DNA of 25,103 bases from Bacteroidetes bacterium UBA6063 (GTDB lineage: Bacteria > Bacteroidota > Bacteroidia > NS11-12g > UBA9320): contig DIYD01000174.1 of NCBI GenBank assembly GCA_002428905.1, positions 1-25,103 of the forward strand. Direction: 5' to 3'. The notes under the pieces were generated by a model. The model made no database searches and had not been told where the DNA came from. It worked only from the letters and a program-made list of their open reading frames with translations. A program made the position numbers and the translations under genes. Shown here piece after piece: positions 15,423 through 23,272 of the stretch; positions within the stretch are counted from its first letter, which is position 1; each line of letters opens with the position of its first letter.

Positions 15423-15521
15423 ATGTTCGACGGTAAGGTAGATAATGATGTCTATACTATGTTGATCCGTGCAATCCAACGCCAATTAAATCCCATTTGG
15501 ATGAGACAATGGAAGACTTAA
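15423..15521 (+). other. Small open frame in the oxygenase-Cys protein gap, doubtful
   Basis: The 221 nt between the two genes contain an ATG frame of 32 codons (MFDGKVDNDVYTML start), open upstream for about a dozen further codons. Nothing supports translation and no family is recognised. It could be a decayed gene end or chance. The rest of the gap shows no hairpin or promoter that stands out. Confidence 0.15.
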
Positions 15522-15595
15522 TATCAGGAGACCATATCTTCTCAGTTAAAACAAATGCTTGAAGTCCTAAAAAATGAACCACTAAATTAGACCAT

Positions 15596-16360
15596 ATGAA
15601 ACTAAAACTAAACCACATAAAAGCTTGCGATCAAATCTGGGATGAGATGCTGCCTTGTAAAAACGGCAGAAGATGTTCGAAGTGCGATCAGGTGATCCAC
15701 GATTTCCGGGGCAAAACCGACCTGGAAATCGCGTTCACCCATGCAAAAAGCACGGAAAAAGTGTGCGGCATCTATGATGATGTTAATGGTTCTGATATTC
15801 TGGATCAGCCTATGCCGAAATTCCGATGGCGCAGGTATGCGCTCACTGGCGCGCTAGGAGCACTTACCTCCTCCCTCTGGGCAGGCTCTAAGGTTCATCA
15901 AACGCTCCCTAAACCGAATTCGTTCATTGAAACATCGGTTTTTGAAACCGAGACGCGAGCTTCCATACCAGACACCTCTGAGCAAAAACCAGACAGTGCG
16001 TTTGTAATTAAAGGCCGTATTTCCTATGCGTCGACCGAGCCTGTAGAGGGAGCTCTGGTGGCAATAGATGATCAACTGAATTATTTTTTTACTGACGAAG
16101 ACGGGCGCTTTGAACTAGATGCAACCAGTGCTTTGAACAGTGATGATAGTATCACAATATATATTCTACATATTGGTTTCGCCAGAAAGGAATACGTGAT
16201 TACCCGGACTCTTTTCAATGAGAAAAACGAGTTTCATTTGGACCTGGTCCTGGAAGAACAACTGGAGGCAATTGTATTTCGTGTAGACAAGAAGTATATT
16301 CCCTGGCACAGACGTTTGAGGTCAAGAGCAAGGAGAATATTCATAAGACAGAAGAACTGA
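15596..16360 (+). CDS. Cys-motif N-terminal domain, TM and carboxypeptidase-regulatory-like domain protein
   Basis: This belongs to a Bacteroidota protein type with a short cytoplasmic cysteine-containing head, one membrane helix and a periplasmic carboxypeptidase-regulatory-like beta sandwich. The head (residues 1-60) reads CDQIWDEMLPCKNGRRCSKC followed by DQVIHDF and, after a helix, KVCG; Cys11, Cys27, Cys30 and Cys57 would form a metal or zinc-ribbon-like site. The helix is about 77-95 (ALTGALGALTSSLW). The C-terminal domain starts with KGRISYASTEPVEGALVAID at about 135 and shows the DEDGRFEL turn. The tail is basic. The type is thought to work in envelope signalling or display, but the role is not known. 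It is 221 nt from its upstream neighbour. Confidence 0.8.
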   Translation: MKLKLNHIKACDQIWDEMLPCKNGRRCSKCDQVIHDFRGKTDLEIAFTHAKSTEKVCGIYDDVNGSDILDQPMPKFRWRRYALTGALGALTSSLWAGSKVHQTLPKPNSFIETSVFETETRASIPDTSEQKPDSAFVIKGRISYASTEPVEGALVAIDDQLNYFFTDEDGRFELDATSALNSDDSITIYILHIGFARKEYVITRTLFNEKNEFHLDLVLEEQLEAIVFRVDKKYIPWHRRLRSRARRIFIRQKN

Positions 16361-16466
16361 GGCATATATTCATTGGGTTCGTTAGACACCTTCGAATAGT
16401 ATTCCCCAAAATGACATTCACCGCCTGGCCAAAATTTTCACCCTAATCGCGACGTTTGAGGTATAC

Positions 16467-16493
16467 ATTCAAATTAAAAGTTCAAATTTGAAT
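16467..16493 (+). promoter_or_regulatory. Inverted repeat, possible operator
   Basis: ATTCAAATT (16467-16475) and AATTTGAAT (16485-16493) are a perfect 9-bp inverted repeat with a 9-nt spacer. The right arm also belongs to a 12-bp palindrome TTCAAATTTGAA (16481-16492). It lies 13 nt before the start of the amidohydrolase gene, a position suited to a regulator. Confidence 0.35.
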
Positions 16494-16506
16494 ACCGATT
16501 AAGGTT

Positions 16507-18198
16507 ATGCTTATACGTTACACAAAACTAGTAGCACTGTTTCTGGTATGGGGTTTAATGGCCTGTAAAAGTGATGATGCTAAAACCAACCCGACACAAC
16601 CGGGCGAACAACTGTACATCAATGGTAAGATCTATACGGTAAATCCTGCTATGGAATGGGCAGATGCCATGTTGGTAAAGGATGGTGTTATCGTATCGAT
16701 CGGCACCAGATTTAATGTTGAGCAACATGCTACCGACGAGGCGGAAATAATAAATCTGAAAAACAGCATGGTGTTGCCCGGCATTCATGATGTACACATG
16801 CATCCGTTAGAGGCATCTTCAGAGAATTTTCTATTCACACTCAATGTAGACGAGACCAATCCCGAAAACTATAAATCAGCTATACGCAAAGCGGTGAACC
16901 AGAATACAACCCAAAAGTGGATTCTTGGTTGGGGATTTGAATTACATGCATTGCTTGATGCAAATCGTGAACCCGTTGAGATTCTCGACGAAATATCTAC
17001 AACCAAGCCCATTGTAGTTATGGAACAGACTTCTCATGCAGTCTGGGTCAACTCCAAAGCGCTAGAAATGGCGGGTATCGACAACAACTCGACAAATCCA
17101 ACCGGTGGTATAATCATGAAGGACGACCAGGGGGATCCAAATGGATTACTTATCGACAATGCGGGCAATCTGGTAATCGATTTGGCCATTGGGGCTATAC
17201 CGAATAGCGAACAAAACGATTATGAGGGACTGGTATATTTTGGACTTCCCGAGCTGGCGAAACACGGCATTACTTCCATTTGCGATGCCCGCACCTATTG
17301 GAAGCGAAACCACCACGAAACCTGGAAAAAAGTAGAGTCGAACGGACTCTTGACCGCCCGGGTTAACCTGGGGTTGTGGCTTTACCCGACCGAAGATGAT
17401 GACGCCCAAATAAATGCGATAAAAGCGATGTATTCGTTTGATTCCAGTCGATTGTTGAGGATCAATCAAATCAAATTGTATGCAGATGGGATCGTAAGTA
17501 ATACGACCTCCGCGATGAAAAGCGACTTTCTGGTTGACCTGTTTAATCTGCCTACAAACAACGGTCTGAACTACGTAACTCAGAATCGCATATCCAAATA
17601 CATATCCGCACTGGAACCACTCGGATTTGATTTCCACATCCATACCATTGGCGATCGAGGAGTGAACGAAGCGTTGAATGCTATTGAACAAAGTGGAACG
17701 GCTCAAGGTCGTCATCGACTTACACACGTTGAATATGTTTCTTCTTCCGATATTCAGCGATTTGCGCAGCTCAACGTGACTGCTGATGCGCAGGTTGTGG
17801 GCGATTTTGCCCAACCGCATCACTGGCATGAAAACGATGCATTGGTAAATGCTTCATTGAATGATGCCATTATACCTATAAAGGACCTTGTGGACGCCAA
17901 TGCAAGGGTTACGCTTAGCAGCGATTGGGACGTAAGTGATCTTAACCCTTTTATTGGAATGCAAAATGCAGTAACGCGATCGCCACAAAACATCTCCTTA
18001 AAAGAAGCAATTGAGTCATACACCATTCTTGCTGCATATGTGATGCGACAAGAAAATCTAGTAGGTTCACTTGAAGTAGGCAAGGAAGCCGATTTCATTG
18101 TCTTAGATCAGAACCTGTTCGACATAACCCCGAATCAAATTGGTGAAACCAGGGTGCTCGAAACCTACCTTAAAGGGAGACGTACATACAAACGTTAG
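16507..18198 (+). CDS. Lipoprotein amidohydrolase, YtcJ type
   Basis: This is an exported amidohydrolase-superfamily metalloenzyme of the YtcJ/imidazolonepropionase-like group. The N-terminus is a lipoprotein signal, MLIRYTKLVALFLVWGLMAC, with Cys20 in the lipobox LMAC. The amidohydrolase beta strand YINGKIYTVNP opens the protein, and the metal-binding H-x-H is in PGIHDVHMHP (His97, His99). Further conserved parts are QIKLYADGIVS, HIHTIGDRGVNEAL, RLTHVEY and the TLSSDWDVSDLNP near residue 477, followed by the terminal VGSLEVGKEADFIVLD. At 563 residues it is full length. Substrates of this class are amides or cyclic amides and cannot be named here. It opens a series of closely spaced envelope genes. 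Confidence 0.9.
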   Translation: MLIRYTKLVALFLVWGLMACKSDDAKTNPTQPGEQLYINGKIYTVNPAMEWADAMLVKDGVIVSIGTRFNVEQHATDEAEIINLKNSMVLPGIHDVHMHPLEASSENFLFTLNVDETNPENYKSAIRKAVNQNTTQKWILGWGFELHALLDANREPVEILDEISTTKPIVVMEQTSHAVWVNSKALEMAGIDNNSTNPTGGIIMKDDQGDPNGLLIDNAGNLVIDLAIGAIPNSEQNDYEGLVYFGLPELAKHGITSICDARTYWKRNHHETWKKVESNGLLTARVNLGLWLYPTEDDDAQINAIKAMYSFDSSRLLRINQIKLYADGIVSNTTSAMKSDFLVDLFNLPTNNGLNYVTQNRISKYISALEPLGFDFHIHTIGDRGVNEALNAIEQSGTAQGRHRLTHVEYVSSSDIQRFAQLNVTADAQVVGDFAQPHHWHENDALVNASLNDAIIPIKDLVDANARVTLSSDWDVSDLNPFIGMQNAVTRSPQNISLKEAIESYTILAAYVMRQENLVGSLEVGKEADFIVLDQNLFDITPNQIGETRVLETYLKGRRTYKR

Positions 18199-18232
18199 AA
18201 TAAACCAAGAATAGGCGCGTTATAATTTTACC

Positions 18233-18814
18233 ATGCGCATACTAAAACTTACCGTAGTACTTTTCCTGGCAGGTTGTTCACAGCTCAGTCAAGACGAACA
18301 AGTCAAATCATCAGAGGTTGCTGAACCCACTACCATAAATTCAAAAGCAACCACGTCTGAATTCATTCCCGATGTGGCCATTAGGCAATATAACAATACG
18401 AAATACCGCGTGTTGACCGACGCTATAGTAGACAGCGCATCAAATGCATTAACCGGATACATGCACCTGCTACACAAGTCGGACACCATGCTGGCTAAGC
18501 AGGTAAATGCAGATACACTGCTAAACGTGTATAGAAAATTCAACTTCGCTTCGGATTCAATTCCTATCGGGACACTGCATGATTATCGACTAACGGATCT
18601 CGTGCTTTTGCCCGGCATTCGCGACTACAAGGTCTATTACGCTGCCAAGCTATCAAGACCAGATTTCAAGGACGTGTTTGTCTGGTTTACGATTAAAGTA
18701 CGGAAAAAGCCCTTTGGGAAAATTCATGTAGGAAGAATCAGTTACCATTCGTATTACTACGATGAATACAAGGCAATACTATATGACAAAAACCGAAAAT
18801 CGGCCTTACCTTAG
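18233..18814 (+). CDS. Putative lipoprotein, unknown
   Basis: This is an orphan 193-residue protein with a lipoprotein signal: MRILKLTVVLFLAGCSQ, with Cys15 in the lipobox LAGC. A Ser/Thr/Glu-rich linker (about 18-43) precedes a folded part of mixed character, with an alpha region DSASNALTGYMHLLHKSDTM and a beta region (LTDLVLLPGIRDYKVYYAAKL). I recognise no family. It lies 34 nt after the amidohydrolase and 3 nt before the next lipoprotein gene, so it is probably within one transcript. Its product would sit on the inner or outer membrane facing the periplasm. TAATTTTA sits just before the start, but I would not treat this as a promoter. Confidence 0.72.
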   Translation: MRILKLTVVLFLAGCSQLSQDEQVKSSEVAEPTTINSKATTSEFIPDVAIRQYNNTKYRVLTDAIVDSASNALTGYMHLLHKSDTMLAKQVNADTLLNVYRKFNFASDSIPIGTLHDYRLTDLVLLPGIRDYKVYYAAKLSRPDFKDVFVWFTIKVRKKPFGKIHVGRISYHSYYYDEYKAILYDKNRKSALP

Positions 18815-18817
18815 AGC

Positions 18818-20086
18818 ATGACTATGCGTGTTTGGTCCGTCTTAATATGTGTGATAAGCTTATTCTCATGCGGCAATAAGGCCTACAGGTGTTACGACTG
18901 TTATTTAAGCCAATACACCATGGAACAAAGACAGGTAATCAAAGAGCTAACACAGGCTTTTGAAACCTTTCTCGCAGATAACTACCCGAGCGAAGATTCT
19001 TTGGGCCAACGTTTCAAAACCTACGTTCAGAACTATTTCTACAATAATGATTCGGTACTTCACTTTGAATATGACACGCTAAGACTAAAGGCCTTGCTTT
19101 TAGCATATGACCGGCTTGGCCTTGACACGTTTGTAATGGATTACAAATGGGAGCACCCTCATGTGCAACAACCTTACCTTCAAGCCTATCGAAACTGCTT
19201 GGGGTTTGATTACCCGGATAGCTTGTTGTTTGAGTACCTCCAGGCTTATGATCAGTTTGGTGATTTGAGTCCGCACGCACTTCCTGAATACATAGCTAAA
19301 AGGGCTACTTCCGAAGAATTAGTGCGATCAGTTTTTCTGCATATATACGTAGTGGAGTACTTCCTGTTTCAGATTTCAAGAGACTTATTTGACACCACCT
19401 TCGTTAAACCGGGTTATACCGCTCCGCCTGAACTGCGCACGCATCGCTTTGAACTGATGGACTCTACGTTAACCGAACTCCCGGGTATTGTAGGAAAAAT
19501 AGTAGATCAAAAAACATGGAAGGATGTCTATGGTGTTCGACACGCGGTTTTAGCCGAGACCATCAATACACCGGATGAGTTTGGAGCGTTTCGCTTTTAC
19601 GTGTTTAAGAACGATTCCAATGGGCTTCCAACTCTTCACACGTCGTATGCGGACAGTTTACATTGCGGAGAAGGAGACATTGTGGTTTTTAGCGACACCA
19701 TGGAACTCGTGGTCACCGACTCAGATCACAATAATATTGCTGAAGTCACCTTTGTTTATACGCTGAATTGCACCTACGATGTATCACCTCAGGTCAGGTA
19801 TCTAATTACGTGTATGGATAATTCGTTCTATCGGATTAAAGGGTATACACTGGATATTGGATCTTCTATTCCCGATACGTCTGACCTAAGCCGGGAGAAT
19901 TATGAGAAAGACGAATTTGATTCCTGGTTTATACCACACATCTCAGGTCGCTATGAAACGGATAGTGCATTCGAAAATTTACATCCTTCTGTATTTCTTA
20001 ACGCACGAAACCTATGGATTAACGTTTTGCATAAAGATCTGAAATTCAACTCAGAACAGATGAGTTCAACGAATACCAACAATTAA
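18818..20086 (+). CDS. Lipoprotein with C-terminal domain resembling M949_RS01915-type proteins
   Basis: This is a 422-residue putative lipoprotein with signal MTMRVWSVLICVISLFSCGN, Cys18 in the lipobox. The N-terminal half (about 30-190) is helical and rich in Tyr, Phe and Leu. The C-terminal half is beta-like and contains MELVVTDSDHNNIAEVTFVY followed by LNCTYDVSPQVRYLI and YRIKGYTLD. That order, a D-x-D-x-N-IAEVTF strand, a Cys, then DVSP, resembles a Bacteroidota family labelled M949_RS01915-type surface protein. I rely on memory for this and the similarity is partial. The ATG at 18824 is an alternative start. It begins 3 nt after the previous gene. Confidence 0.7.
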   Translation: MTMRVWSVLICVISLFSCGNKAYRCYDCYLSQYTMEQRQVIKELTQAFETFLADNYPSEDSLGQRFKTYVQNYFYNNDSVLHFEYDTLRLKALLLAYDRLGLDTFVMDYKWEHPHVQQPYLQAYRNCLGFDYPDSLLFEYLQAYDQFGDLSPHALPEYIAKRATSEELVRSVFLHIYVVEYFLFQISRDLFDTTFVKPGYTAPPELRTHRFELMDSTLTELPGIVGKIVDQKTWKDVYGVRHAVLAETINTPDEFGAFRFYVFKNDSNGLPTLHTSYADSLHCGEGDIVVFSDTMELVVTDSDHNNIAEVTFVYTLNCTYDVSPQVRYLITCMDNSFYRIKGYTLDIGSSIPDTSDLSRENYEKDEFDSWFIPHISGRYETDSAFENLHPSVFLNARNLWINVLHKDLKFNSEQMSSTNTNN

Positions 20087-20097
20087 CTTGAGTAACG

Positions 20098-20688
20098 ATG
20101 AAACACAGTTTGCTTACAACCCTCCTAACCTTCTCCTGTGCAATTGTAGTGGCGCAATCCCAGAAGGTTATCGTGAACTCGGTACAGTACCGAGATTATA
20201 AAAAGACCTATAAGAAACAAGACTGTTTAGCAACAGTGTTCGACTTTCACACCATAACGTTTGTCTACGACAGTGTAAAGCATTCGTATTTAACCGAAAG
20301 CGTGTATCTTAACCAATTTATGACTTATTCAAACCTGGATACTGTCTTAAAACGCAAGCACAAATCGATAAAAAAACGTAGGCGCAAACCGGTTCCCGCA
20401 GCGCATATGGACTCGCTTATCGTGCTCTTGACCAATACAAAACCAAAAGACACATTCATTTATCTTCATACCTCTCATTACAGTCTGCATGTGCATGTGC
20501 TACTGATATCCGGCGAAGACACTGCCGTGTATTCGAAAGGTCAACCGTTCGACAGAGATACTTACTGGAGAAATAAGGATTCGCGTGAAGTGGTTCGGGA
20601 TCAGAGAATTGATAGGATGATCTACCAGTTGATGCCCGCATATTTCAATGGACGCGAGACCCTCTTATCCGCCTATGTTAAGGCTTAA
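20098..20688 (+). CDS. Secreted protein, unknown, with a basic internal stretch
   Basis: This is an orphan protein of 196 residues with a signal peptide (MKHSLLTTLLTFSCAIVVAQ) and a likely signal peptidase I cut after VAQ. The mature protein is Tyr-, Lys- and Asp-rich. A strongly basic run KRKHKSIKKRRRKP at about residues 84-97 stands out in an exported protein. Several beta-like stretches (YSLHVHVLLISGEDTAVY) follow. I recognise no family. It begins 11 nt after the preceding stop, and its end overlaps the next gene by 14 bp, so it belongs to the same operon. No cysteine motif or enzyme signature is visible. Confidence 0.7.
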   Translation: MKHSLLTTLLTFSCAIVVAQSQKVIVNSVQYRDYKKTYKKQDCLATVFDFHTITFVYDSVKHSYLTESVYLNQFMTYSNLDTVLKRKHKSIKKRRRKPVPAAHMDSLIVLLTNTKPKDTFIYLHTSHYSLHVHVLLISGEDTAVYSKGQPFDRDTYWRNKDSREVVRDQRIDRMIYQLMPAYFNGRETLLSAYVKA

Positions 20689-21022
20689 GTGTATTCTTTT
20701 GGTTGTCCTGCTTTGGTGCTCCTGTATACCCATCAAGCCAGATTGGGGGCATCATTTTATGTTCTCGAATGAACTGCATAAACCCATTGATAGTCTTGCA
20801 ATATCTGTTGGAAACCGCACAACAGTTCTGTATGGACCAGAACCCATTGAGGGGAATATTGCCGTTCCAACGCGTGACTATCCACACCCCGTCACGATTA
20901 CGGTCTTTAGTACCGGTTTAAAAGATGTGATTCTGGGGGATTCATTCAATTGTTATAATTGCGATGGTAGTCATGAGTACATCCTGAAATCCGAAGGTGC
21001 GGTATATCGATTCCGCAATTAG
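20675..21022 (+). CDS. Small putative lipoprotein, unknown
   Basis: This protein of 115 residues starts MLRLKCILLVVLLWCSCIP, a hydrophobic signal ending in a Cys pair that could be a lipobox (Cys17). The frame is open from 20648, but the ATG at 20675 puts the signal at the N-terminus and gives a short overlap with the previous stop. The mature part is beta-rich and repeats the pattern SLAISVGNRTTVLYG and TITVFSTGLKDVILG, suggesting an Ig-like or sandwich fold. A FNCYNCDG cysteine pair is near the C-terminus. I recognise no family. After its TAG stop the same frame stays open for 42 further sense codons before the next stop. Confidence 0.65.
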   Translation: MLRLKCILLVVLLWCSCIPIKPDWGHHFMFSNELHKPIDSLAISVGNRTTVLYGPEPIEGNIAVPTRDYPHPVTITVFSTGLKDVILGDSFNCYNCDGSHEYILKSEGAVYRFRN

Positions 21023-21199
21023 TATATTGCCCTATATGCGATAAGACATCATTCCATATTTCAAAAACGTGTTAAACTACAATTACAACACCTTGGCGTA
21101 GAAAAGGCGGATGAAATAGCGAATATCTTAACAGGCATTGTTACGCAGTAAGCTTGCATTAATTAACCCAGGTTAACGTCTTGAGCCACACGCTCACTT

Positions 21200-21207
21200 T
21201 AGCTTTG
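21200..21207 (+). promoter_or_regulatory. -7 promoter element of the 21228 gene
   Basis: TAGCTTTG is an exact TAnnTTTG element, 20 nt before the ATG at 21228. TTG at 21181-21183, 16 nt upstream, is a possible -33 partner, a little closer than usual. Confidence 0.55.
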
Positions 21208-21227
21208 CTTCAACAAAAAACGAAACA

Positions 21228-21812
21228 ATGATTAAAGAAATCTCAAATGCGACTTCATTTCCAATGGGCAAATGGATTCTTACTAACTTTTTAGGCTGGC
21301 TCAGCGGGTTTGCTTTGGTGGTTGGCCTGGTAATTCTCTTTGACACAACCGGTGTTGAAGGTGTTCAATTCTTTATTGGCACCGGAATGGGTGCCGGACT
21401 CGGCTTTTTTCAGCAACGCATGCTTAAACGCATCTTTGGTATCGGGGAGCCCTGGGCATTATACACAACGCTTGGGCTGACAATACCATTTGTGTTACTC
21501 GACATTTTGAACGTACTGGGTATTGGTGGTCAGTTCTCCTTTTTCCTTCCAATCTGTGTGGGTGCCGCCGGACTTCTTATTGGTATAGGTCAGGCAAAAC
21601 TGCTCAAACCATTGAACATACAACCTTTGCGTTGGATCGGCATTTCAGTTGTGAGTTGGTTGCTTTGCGGAATTGCCGTCTATAGCATTGAATACTCAAT
21701 GGCCTTGTCACCCCGTGAGTTTACCTTAGCAATTAATCTGGGCTTGATTCTGATTGGCGGGTTGATCCATGGAGTTATTACCGGCTCTGTATTCAAAGCC
21801 CTACGGAGATAA
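21228..21812 (+). CDS. Multi-span membrane protein, unknown
   Basis: This 194-residue membrane protein has about six hydrophobic helices and almost no soluble part. Helices one to three (WILTNFLGWLSGFALVVGLVILF, then FFIGTGMGAGLGFFQQ, and a third) are repeated in a similar order in the second half (LPICVGAAGLLIGIGQAKLL, SVVSWLLCGIAVYSI, LGLILIGGLIHGVITGSVF). Both halves have a glycine-rich helix followed by Gln-x-x-Leu-Lys or Gln-Gln-Arg, suggesting an internal duplication. No transporter or enzyme signature is seen. Its own promoter with a clear -7 element lies just upstream, so it is not part of the lipoprotein operon before it. Confidence 0.75.
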   Translation: MIKEISNATSFPMGKWILTNFLGWLSGFALVVGLVILFDTTGVEGVQFFIGTGMGAGLGFFQQRMLKRIFGIGEPWALYTTLGLTIPFVLLDILNVLGIGGQFSFFLPICVGAAGLLIGIGQAKLLKPLNIQPLRWIGISVVSWLLCGIAVYSIEYSMALSPREFTLAINLGLILIGGLIHGVITGSVFKALRR

Positions 21813-21887
21813 CCAAATACAACAATAGCTTATTCTATGCGTTGATTGGTTACAATGAAGCCACTGATCTTGTAATGCACCCAATCT

Positions 21888-23123
21888 ATGCACACCAAAA
21901 TACTTACGCTGTTCTTCTTAACCACAAGCCTGGCATTTAGTCAACGTGTCAACTGGTCAAAAAAAGTCTTCAGTTGTGATGAAATAGCCCGGGCGAACGA
22001 TTTCGCACGTGTTATATCGCTAGACACTGCAACCAAGGTGAAGTTGTTGTGCTCACCCAGAGGTTCTGGCGAAGCCATTGAAGTACAGGGAGCAAAAAGA
22101 GGAACAGCGTATTTCGCACGTGAACATCATATTGTATGGTTCAAATTAGTAGCCGCTCGCAGTGGTCAGCTCGGATTTCGAATTGTACCAGACTCGGAAC
22201 ACGATGATTATGACTTCTTGGTCTTTAAATCGGAAGGCCCAGGCACCATTGATAAAATCAAGTCGAAACAACTTCAACCTATCCGTTCTAATCTGGCCCG
22301 GACAAAAGACACTAACGGTGGTCAGACCGGTTTGCTATTTGGTAATACTGACTTCCACATTGGCCCAGGACCGAACAAGGCCTATAGCGCACCACTGTCG
22401 GTTCAAAAAGGTGAAGTATACTATCTCGTGCTCGACAATGTTTACGATGATGGCCGTGGGGCTCTGTTGTACTTTGATTATTTCGAACTCCGAACAATAC
22501 GGGGTGTTGTGAAGGATTCGAATAATCGACCGATAAAAGCAGAAGTAACGGTTGAAAACAGTAAAACAGGCGAAACGTATGCCAGTACCAGTTCCGATTC
22601 CATCACCGGGAAGTTCATGATGACGGTTCCGTACGATTTTAATCCATCCATTGCGTATGTAGTTTCCGCCTACGCGAATAACTTCTTCTTTATGGAAGAA
22701 CTTGTTGAATCGGATCACATTAAATACGACAGCAGTGCCTTACTTAAATTGTACCTCCCAAGGCTAACCAAAGGGCAAAAAATCAGGCTAAACCACATCA
22801 ATTTTGTTGGGAACTCTCCAGCATACCTGCCATCGGCCAAGCCTAGTTTGAGAAGGCTATACAAGGTCCTGAAAAAAAATCCTAATCTAAAAATACACAT
22901 CGAAGGTCACACCAATGGTTGTACCAATGGTGTTGTTCATGCGCAGCAACTGTCTGAGAACCGCGCACTTACCGTAAAGAATTATCTACTCAAACGGAAT
23001 ATAGACCCGGAACGAATGACCACCGAAGGGCTTAGTTGCCAGTTTATGCTGTTCCCTTCGAATTCGAGTGCTCGAGAACAGTCCATGAACCGACGTGTAG
23101 AGATTTTGATTCGGGATTTATAG
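21888..23123 (+). CDS. OmpA-family outer membrane or periplasmic protein
   Basis: This is an exported 411-residue protein with three parts after a signal peptide (MHTKILTLFFLTTSLAFSQ). Residues about 55-200 are a jelly-roll of the pre-peptidase C-terminal type (FKLVAARSGQLGFRIVPDSE, then YYLVLDNVYDDGRGALLYFD). A carboxypeptidase-regulatory-like unit (RGVVKDSNNRPIKAEVTVEN) spans about 203-250. The C-terminal OmpA domain (about 300-411) has IEGHTNG, QLSENRALTVKNYLLKRNID and NRRVEI, and would bind peptidoglycan. The canonical GHTD aspartate is Asn here (His341-Thr-Asn343). Cysteines at 345 and 384 are both in this domain. The role may be linking an outer-membrane or surface component to the cell wall. 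It stands alone, 75 nt after the membrane protein gene. Confidence 0.88.
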   Translation: MHTKILTLFFLTTSLAFSQRVNWSKKVFSCDEIARANDFARVISLDTATKVKLLCSPRGSGEAIEVQGAKRGTAYFAREHHIVWFKLVAARSGQLGFRIVPDSEHDDYDFLVFKSEGPGTIDKIKSKQLQPIRSNLARTKDTNGGQTGLLFGNTDFHIGPGPNKAYSAPLSVQKGEVYYLVLDNVYDDGRGALLYFDYFELRTIRGVVKDSNNRPIKAEVTVENSKTGETYASTSSDSITGKFMMTVPYDFNPSIAYVVSAYANNFFFMEELVESDHIKYDSSALLKLYLPRLTKGQKIRLNHINFVGNSPAYLPSAKPSLRRLYKVLKKNPNLKIHIEGHTNGCTNGVVHAQQLSENRALTVKNYLLKRNIDPERMTTEGLSCQFMLFPSNSSAREQSMNRRVEILIRDL

Positions 23124-23272
23124 GCTTAGAGATTATACAAGTCGTTTAAACGTGAATTGGGTATGGATCTGATTGGTATTAGAGGAACCGTTAATCTGCC
23201 GCAAATAGTCTTTGGTCTAATGTGCGTTATCGTTTTTTGCAATTCTGGCAAGAAATTCTGTTCTTGGAGGAA

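Noticed and set aside
17146..17829. A 227-residue open frame on the - strand inside the amidohydrolase gene
   Set aside because: It lies antisense to a complete conserved enzyme, has no recognisable domain, and is composed as expected from the opposite strand's codon use.
23206..23214. TAGTCTTTG as a -7 element
   Set aside because: It has three bases between TA and TTTG instead of two and no clear -33 partner.
23266..23272. GGAGGAA as a Shine-Dalgarno sequence
   Set aside because: It touches the GTG at 23273 with no spacer, so it cannot position a ribosome there in the normal way; Bacteroidota seldom rely on such sites.
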